Below are positions 58,174 to 64,000 of a DNA stretch of 64,000 bases, piece after piece. This DNA comes from Thalassococcus profundi (lineage in GTDB: Bacteria > Pseudomonadota > Alphaproteobacteria > Rhodobacterales > Rhodobacteraceae): assembly GCF_003344785.1 (NCBI RefSeq), contig NZ_QPMK01000007.1, positions 16,513 through 80,512 on the forward strand, given 5' to 3'. Under the pieces are notes generated by a model, which was given only the letters and a program-made list of their open reading frames with translations, made no database searches and was not told where the DNA came from. Position 1 is the first letter of the stretch. Every line of letters begins with the position of its first letter. Both the position numbers and the translations under genes were made by a program.

Positions 58174-59361
58174 ATGACCCACAAGACCACATTGCTCACC
58201 TCTACCTTGCTGGCCCTCGGGCTGGCCGCCCCGGCGCTGGCGCAGGACGTGCCCGCCTCTGCCGAAGACGACGTGCTGAAGATCGGCCTCGTCTACACCC
58301 TCTCCGGTCCGCCTGCCGCGTTGGGCGTGCAGGCGCGCGACGGCTTCATGCTCTACGCCGATCAGGTCGGCGAGCTGGGCGGGATGGAGACCGAGATCAT
58401 CGTCGTGGACGATGAAGGCCGCCCGGACCTTGCCGCCGACCGCGCCCGCGAACTGGTGCAGCGCGACAACGTCGATTTCGTCGTCGGCCCGATCTTTTCC
58501 AACATCCTCATGGCGATCCACCAGCCGGTGACCAGCACCGGTACCGTGCTGATCTCGACCAACGCCGGTACTTCGACGCTCGCGGGAGAAGGCTGCACGC
58601 CGAACTTCTTCACCACCTCCTACCAGAACGACCAGAATCACGAGGTCATGGGGGCCTACGCGGAAAGCCAGGGCTATACCAACGTGTTCCTGATGGCGCC
58701 GAACTACCAGGCCGGGCAGGACAGCCTTGCCGGGTTCAAGCATTCCTACACCGGCGGCACGGCGGGCGAGGTATTCACCGAACTCGGGCAGCTCGATTTC
58801 TCGTCCGAACTGGCGCAGATCGCGGCGTTCCAGCCCGATGCGGTCTTTACCTTCATGCCCGGCGGCATGGGCGTGAACCTGGTCAAGCAATACGCGCAGG
58901 CCGGCCTCACCACCATCCCGTTCCTGTCGGCCTTCACCGTGGACGAAACCACGCTGCCGGCGACGCAAGACGCGGCCCTTGGCCTGCTGGGCGGGGCCAA
59001 CTGGGCGCCGGATCTGGAGAACGAGGCGAACGAAAAGTTCGTCACCGCCTATATCGAGAAATACGACTCCGTGCCCGGCACCTACGCGATGCAGGCCTAT
59101 GACGCGGCGCAGCTGATCGACAGCGCGGTGCGCAAGGTGAACGGCGACCTCACCGACCGCGACGCGCTGCTGGCGGCGATCAAGGAAGCGGATTTCGACA
59201 GTCCGCGCGGCGATTTCTCGTTCGGCAAGAACAACTTCCCGGTGCAGGACTTCTACCTCGTCGAAGCGGTCAAGCGCGACGACGGCTATTACGGCACCTC
59301 GATCCGCGAGAAGATCTTCGACGATTACGTCGACAACTACGCCGACCAGTGCGGCATGTAA
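58174..59361 (+). CDS. Branched-chain-type ABC importer solute-binding protein
   Basis: 395 residues with a Sec signal (LLALGLAAPALAQ). The mature protein begins LKIGLVYTLSGPPAALGVQ, as in family Peripla_BP_6. Many members of this type bind aromatic acids. It is placed before LivHMGF and inside an aromatic-CoA cluster, so an aromatic ligand is likely. GGGAG stands before the ATG. Two cysteines (EGCTPNFF and DQCGM at the end) may pair. Confidence 0.93.
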   Translation: MTHKTTLLTSTLLALGLAAPALAQDVPASAEDDVLKIGLVYTLSGPPAALGVQARDGFMLYADQVGELGGMETEIIVVDDEGRPDLAADRARELVQRDNVDFVVGPIFSNILMAIHQPVTSTGTVLISTNAGTSTLAGEGCTPNFFTTSYQNDQNHEVMGAYAESQGYTNVFLMAPNYQAGQDSLAGFKHSYTGGTAGEVFTELGQLDFSSELAQIAAFQPDAVFTFMPGGMGVNLVKQYAQAGLTTIPFLSAFTVDETTLPATQDAALGLLGGANWAPDLENEANEKFVTAYIEKYDSVPGTYAMQAYDAAQLIDSAVRKVNGDLTDRDALLAAIKEADFDSPRGDFSFGKNNFPVQDFYLVEAVKRDDGYYGTSIREKIFDDYVDNYADQCGM

Positions 59362-59391
59362 GACCCTGACGCGCGAGGGAGAGACCCGGCC

Positions 59392-60309
59392 ATGATGAAC
59401 CTCTTCATCCTCCAGCTTCTGAACGGCGTGCAGCTTGGCGTGCTGCTGTTCCTGATCGCGGCGGGGCTGACGCTGGTCTTCGGCATCATGGACGTGATCA
59501 ACCTCGCGCATGGCGTCCTCTACATGGTGGGCGCCTACCTCATCGCCACCTTCGCGGCGGTCACGGGCAGCTTCTGGTGGGGTCTCCTGCTGATGCTGCC
59601 CGCGGCCGTCGCGGTGGGGCTGGTGATCGAATTCCTTGTGATGCGACGGCTTTACGCGCGCTCGCATCTCGACCAGGTGCTGGCCACCTTCGGGCTGGTG
59701 ATCATGGCCAACGAGGCGGTCAAGATGATCTGGGGCACATCGCCGCTGTCGGTGCCGATGCCCGACATCCTGTCTGGATCGGTGCCGCTGATGGGGCCGC
59801 TGCAATACCCGGTCTATCGGATCGCGGTGATTGTCGCGGGTCTTGCCGTGGCGCTGGGCCTCTTCGTGATGGTCAACTACACCCGCGTCGGCATGCTGCT
59901 GCGCGCGGGCGCCACGAACCGGAGCACGGTTTCCGCCCTCGGCGTCGACATCAACCGGCTGTTCGCCATCGTCTTCACCCTCGGCGCTGTGCTGGCCTGC
60001 CTTGCCGGCGCGCTGGTGGCCCCGGTGCTGTCGGTGGACACCGGCATGGGTGAGAGCGTTCTGATCCTCACCTTCGTCGTGGTCGTCATCGGCGGCATCG
60101 GCTCGATCAAGGGCGCCTTCCTGGGCGCGCTGCTGGTCGCGGTGGTGGACACGCTGGGCGGCGTCTTCGGCCCGATCCTGCTGCGCGAGGTGCTGGACCC
60201 GTCGGCCGCGTCGCAGGTGGGCCGGATGCTGGCGCCGATGCTGGTTTACATCCTGATGGCGGTGATCCTCTTTGCCAAACCCGCGGGCCTTTTCGGGAGC
60301 CGCGCATGA
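59392..60309 (+). CDS. livH: Branched-chain-type ABC importer permease LivH
   Basis: 305 residues, about eight helices. LivH marks are LIAAGLTLVFGIMDVINLAHG near residue 20 and RAGATNRSTVSALGVDINRLF near 175, then GGIGSIKGAFLGALLV near 230. It forms the channel with LivM. It lies 30 bases after the binding-protein gene and overlaps livM by 4 bases. Confidence 0.95.
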   Translation: MMNLFILQLLNGVQLGVLLFLIAAGLTLVFGIMDVINLAHGVLYMVGAYLIATFAAVTGSFWWGLLLMLPAAVAVGLVIEFLVMRRLYARSHLDQVLATFGLVIMANEAVKMIWGTSPLSVPMPDILSGSVPLMGPLQYPVYRIAVIVAGLAVALGLFVMVNYTRVGMLLRAGATNRSTVSALGVDINRLFAIVFTLGAVLACLAGALVAPVLSVDTGMGESVLILTFVVVVIGGIGSIKGAFLGALLVAVVDTLGGVFGPILLREVLDPSAASQVGRMLAPMLVYILMAVILFAKPAGLFGSRA

Positions 60310-61301
60310 CCGAGACGCTGACAGCCCCCGCCGCGGGCCGCGCCCCGCGCCGCATCGCCGGACGGGTCAAGGCGGCGGCCTGCCTCTTTGTCCTTTTCGC
60401 GCTGATGCCGCCGCTGGCAGCCGCGTTGGACGACCCGTTCTGGATCCTGATCGGCACGCGCTTTCTGGCCTACGCCATCGCCGCCATGGCGCTGGACCTG
60501 ATCCTGGGTTACGGCGCGATGGTGTCCTTCGGTCACGCCGCCTACCTCGGCTTCGGCACCTACGCGGTCGCGATCCTGTCGAGCTACGGCATCCACGACC
60601 TGAGCCTGCAGATCCTCGCCGGCATCGCGGTCTCGGCGCTTTTCGCACTTGTCACCGGCGCGATCTCGCTGCGCACGCGCGGGGTCTATTTCATCATGAT
60701 CACGCTGGCCTTCGGGCAGATGGCCTTCTTCTTCTTCATCTCGCTTTCGGCCTATGGCGGCGACGACGGCTATGGCCTGACGCAGCGGTCGTCGCTCTTC
60801 GGCTTCGACCTCACCGGCCGCGACGGTGCGCTCTACTATGTCACGCTGGCGCTGCTGATCGGGCTTTTCGCGCTCTGCCACCGGATCGTCAATTCGCGCT
60901 TCGGCCGGGTGCTGACCGGCATCCGCGAGAACCCCGTGCGGATGGAGGCGGTGGGCTTTGCCCCTTTCCGCTACCAGCTGACGGCCTTCATCATCTCGGG
61001 CTGCATCACGTCGATTGCAGGCGTGATCCTCGCCAACCAGGCGCAGTTCGTGTCCCCGGCCTTCATGTCCTGGCATCGCTCGGGCGAGCTGATCGTGATG
61101 GTCGTGCTGGGCGGTGTCGGCACGCTGGCCGGCCCCATCGCCGGGGCGGTGGCGGCGCTGACGCTCGAAGAGGGCCTCGGCGCGCTGTCCGAACACTGGA
61201 AGCTGTTCTTCGGCCTCTTTCTCGTCCTTATGGTGCTCTTCTCGCCGCGCGGCCTGACCGGGCTGCTGGAGAAGACCGGCCTGATGCGGGGAAAATCATG
61301 A
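60306..61301 (+). CDS. livM: Branched-chain-type ABC importer permease LivM
   Basis: 331 residues. LivM marks are LILGYGAMVSFGHAAYLGFG near residue 60, RTRGVYFIMITLAFGQM near 120 and RENPVRMEAVGFAPFRYQL near 200. It pairs with LivH. It overlaps livH and livG by 4 bases each (ATGA), so the transporter is translated as one unit. Confidence 0.95.
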   Translation: MTETLTAPAAGRAPRRIAGRVKAAACLFVLFALMPPLAAALDDPFWILIGTRFLAYAIAAMALDLILGYGAMVSFGHAAYLGFGTYAVAILSSYGIHDLSLQILAGIAVSALFALVTGAISLRTRGVYFIMITLAFGQMAFFFFISLSAYGGDDGYGLTQRSSLFGFDLTGRDGALYYVTLALLIGLFALCHRIVNSRFGRVLTGIRENPVRMEAVGFAPFRYQLTAFIISGCITSIAGVILANQAQFVSPAFMSWHRSGELIVMVVLGGVGTLAGPIAGAVAALTLEEGLGALSEHWKLFFGLFLVLMVLFSPRGLTGLLEKTGLMRGKS

Positions 61302-62052
61302 CCGGCCTGACCGTCCGCAATCTGAACAAGAGCTTCGGCGCCCTGAAAGTCACCGACGACGTGTCGCTGGAGGTCGCGCCCGGAGAACTGCACGCCATCA
61401 TCGGCCCCAACGGCGCGGGCAAGACGACACTGATCTCGCAGCTCTCCGGCCAGCTTGCCAGCGACAGCGGCACGGTCAACCTGGGCGGGCGCGACATCAC
61501 GCGGATGCCGATGCCGGGCCGGGTGCGGCTGGGCCTCGCGCGGTCGTTCCAGATCACCTCGGTCCTGCCGGGGTTCACGGCGCTGGAAAACGTCGCGCTC
61601 GCGGTGCAGGCGCGCAAGGGATCGAGTTTCCGCTTCTTCGCCCCGGTGGCGACCGAGGCGGCGCTGAACGACGCGGCCATGCGGGCCCTGGCCGAGGCGG
61701 GGCTGGACGACCGGGCGCATGTGCTGGCCCGCTCGCTCAGCCACGGCGAGCATCGGCGGCTGGAGCTGGCCATCGCGCTTGCCACCGATCCCAAGGTGCT
61801 GTTGCTCGACGAACCGCTGGCGGGCGTGGGGGGCGAGGATGCGGATGCCTTCGTCGACCGTCTGCGCCGCTTCAAGGGGCGGCTGACCATGGTGCTGATC
61901 GAGCATGACATGGACGCGGTCTTCAAGCTGGCCGACCGGGTGTCGGTTCTGGTCTACGGGCAGATCATCGCCTCGGGCGCGCCCGAGGACGTGCGCAACG
62001 ATCCCGCCGTGCGCGCCGCCTACCTGGGCGACGAACACGGGGAGGCCGCCTG

Positions 62053-62053
<1 letters not shown>
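61298..62053 (+). CDS. livG: Branched-chain-type ABC importer ATPase LivG
   Basis: 251 residues. Walker A GPNGAGKTTLISQL near residue 36, signature LSHGEHRRLELA near 147 and Walker B LLLDEPLAGVGGED near 168. The Q-loop region (RSFQITSVLPGFTALENV) is typical. The signature has SHGE in place of SGGQ, as common in LivG. Starts at the ATG at 61298; a long upstream frame is an out-of-register reading of livM. Confidence 0.95.
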
Positions 62054-62739
<686 letters not shown>

Positions 62740-62769
62740 CCCTACCGCCGCAGCAAAAGGAGCCGCAGC

Positions 62770-63219
62770 ATGATCCCCGGCGTCACCAAATCCAACTCCG
62801 GCATCGAGGAGATCAGCTGGAACATCCTCGGCCAGACCTACGTGCCCAAGTCCCGGTCCGAGAATTCCATGGCCTGGCACGCGACCCTGCCCAAGGGCAC
62901 CTTCGTGCCGCCGCACATCCATCCGACGCAGGACGAATTCATCTACGTACTCGAAGGGCGGTTCGACCTGCTCTTGAACGGGGTCGAGACCTACGCGGAA
63001 CCGGGCGACACGATCCGCCTGCCGATGGGCATCCCGCACGGCATCTTCAACAAGACCGACACGACGATCAAATGCCTGTTCTGGGTGGCGCCGACCCGGC
63101 GGATCTACGACCTCTTCTGGGCGCTGCACAACCTGGGGCCAGAGGCGAACCCGGCGGATGTGGTCGCGATCTCCGCCAAGCACGAGGTGGATTTCCTGCC
63201 CCCCGAAGAGGAGGCGTGA
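62770..63219 (+). CDS. Cupin-domain protein (paralogue 2)
   Basis: 149 residues, one cupin barrel with HIHPTQDEF and IPHGIFNK metal ligands at the same places as the cupin at 54036-54485. About half of the positions seem identical by eye. It follows livF and precedes the monooxygenase by one base. The two copies flank the cluster, one in each arm, so both probably act on pathway compounds or their CoA esters. A ribosome site AAAAGGAG precedes the start. Confidence 0.88.
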   Translation: MIPGVTKSNSGIEEISWNILGQTYVPKSRSENSMAWHATLPKGTFVPPHIHPTQDEFIYVLEGRFDLLLNGVETYAEPGDTIRLPMGIPHGIFNKTDTTIKCLFWVAPTRRIYDLFWALHNLGPEANPADVVAISAKHEVDFLPPEEEA

Positions 63220-63220
63220 C

Positions 63221-64000
63221 ATGCGCGTCCTGATCGCAGGGGCGGGCATCGGCGGGCTGACCACGGCGCTGATGCTGCACGCCCGCGGCGTGCCGGTGCA
63301 AATGTACGAGGCCGCCCGCGAAGTGCGCGAGGTCGGCGTCGGCATCAACGTCCTGCCCCATGCCATCCGGGAACTGTCGGACCTGGGGTTGCTGCCGGCA
63401 CTGGACGCCGTGGGCGTGCGGACGCGCAAGCTGAGTTACCTCACCAAGCAGGGACAGGAGGTCTGGTCCGAGTTGCGTGGCATGCATGCGGGTCACGAGG
63501 TGCCGCAATTCTCGATCCATCGCGGGCGGTTGCAGAAGGTGCTGCACGACGCGGTGGTCGAGCGGCTGGGCACCGACGCGATCCGCACCGGGCGCCGGAT
63601 GGCCGGTTTCGTGCAGGACGAGGCGGGGGTCACCGCGCATTTCACCGACAGCGTCGCCGGCGAGGCGGGCCAGAGCGACCGCGGCGACGTGCTGATCTGC
63701 GCCGACGGCATCCATTCCGCCGGGCGCCGGGTGTTCTACCCGAACGAGGGCGCGCCGTCCTGGCAAGGCGTGGTCATGTGGCGCGGCGCCGCCGACTGGC
63801 CGGTCTGGGAGGATGGCGAGAGCATGGCCATCGGCGGCGGCCTGGGCGGCAAGTTCGTGCTCTATCCCATCGCGCCGCCCGTGAAAGGCAAGCAGCTGAC
63901 CAACTGGGTGGTGAACGTGCGGATCAAGGATCCGGCGATCTCTCCGCCGCCGCCCGACAACTGGTCGCGGCAGGTGTCGCTGGCCGAGGTGCTGCCGCAC
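63221..64000 (+). CDS. FAD-dependent aromatic monooxygenase (group A), cut by window end
   Basis: 260 residues present; no stop in the window. The FAD-binding GAGIGGLTTALML starts at residue 7, FSIHRGRLQKVLHD near 95 carries the conserved Arg, and DVLICADGIHSAGRR near 155 is the DG motif. Salicylate-hydroxylase/PhzS-like enzymes look like this. It probably hydroxylates the cluster's aromatic substrate. It begins two bases after the cupin stop. The C-terminal third is missing, so the exact subfamily is open. Confidence 0.87.
   Translation, partial: MRVLIAGAGIGGLTTALMLHARGVPVQMYEAAREVREVGVGINVLPHAIRELSDLGLLPALDAVGVRTRKLSYLTKQGQEVWSELRGMHAGHEVPQFSIHRGRLQKVLHDAVVERLGTDAIRTGRRMAGFVQDEAGVTAHFTDSVAGEAGQSDRGDVLICADGIHSAGRRVFYPNEGAPSWQGVVMWRGAADWPVWEDGESMAIGGGLGGKFVLYPIAPPVKGKQLTNWVVNVRIKDPAISPPPPDNWSRQVSLAEVLPH

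Overview
The window is chromosomal DNA from a GC-rich alphaproteobacterium, most likely a Rhodobacteraceae (roseobacter-type) genome; the genus cannot be fixed from this stretch. The evidence is the five-gene F1 ATP synthase operon (atpHAGDC, without F0 genes), a TRAP transporter, a compact alphaproteobacterial chemotaxis operon, a DUF2125 protein, and dense ATGA/GTGA-type gene overlaps. Nearly all of it is coding. I saw no rRNA, tRNA, CRISPR array, insertion sequence or prophage.

Layout. 86-3960 (minus): TRAP transporter dctP-dctQ-dctM, with an unusually large DctQ. 4096-10656 (minus): chemotaxis operon STAS-cheY-cheA-cheW-cheR-cheY-(CheZ/CheT-like small protein)-cheB-cheD. 10827-12331 (plus): flavin monooxygenase and L,D-transpeptidase. 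12328-13693 (minus): ArsR-type regulator with a cysteine-rich permease. 13796-15167 (plus): uracil-DNA-glycosylase-like protein and SseB-like protein. 15230-22925 (minus): peptide ABC importer with a GNAT enzyme, a membrane protein, an SDR and a DmpA-type peptidase. 23067-24742 (plus): panB-panC. 24877-27172 (minus): M20 deacylase and DUF2125. 27238-31255 (plus): ChaC and a proton-driven stator-like pair (ExbB/MotA-like plus a long coiled-coil OmpA protein). 31293-34582 (minus): M23 peptidase and clpA. 34739-36317: divergent gloB and methyltransferase. 36657-41625 (plus): atpHAGDC. 41723-44568 (plus): MarC, H-type lectin, MscS channel. 44652-45659 (minus): prs. 45764-47163 (plus): HCCA-isomerase-like protein and an alpha/beta hydrolase. 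47160-47768 (minus): plsY. 48042-49493 (plus): amino acid:cation symporter. 49535-52325 (minus): pyrB, a small membrane protein and a dihydroorotase-like gene lacking catalytic residues. 52414-64000: a divergent aromatic-acid/CoA catabolic cluster around a MarR regulator, with its own branched-chain-type ABC importer, two paralogous cupins and a flavin monooxygenase cut by the window end.

How the parts work together. The last 11.5 kb looks like one regulon: an importer (SBP-LivHMGF), an aryl-formamidase-like hydrolase, an acyl/aryl-CoA ligase, an acyl-CoA dehydrogenase, an enoyl-CoA hydratase, cupins and a monooxygenase, with a perfect 10-bp inverted repeat in the divergent promoter as the likely MarR operator. 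The chemotaxis operon appears complete for signalling but has a CheB whose receiver domain lost its phosphorylation residues and a small protein with a CheZ-like D-x-x-x-Q motif. The pyr operon pairs a normal PyrB with a PyrC-like protein that appears non-catalytic, as known for pyrC' of Pseudomonas. The ExbB/OmpA pair has the parts of a 5:2 proton-driven motor with a very long coiled coil. No obvious new defence island is present; the strongest leads are the stator pair, the CheZ/CheT-like protein with the degenerate CheB, the DctQ fusion and the aromatic-CoA regulon.
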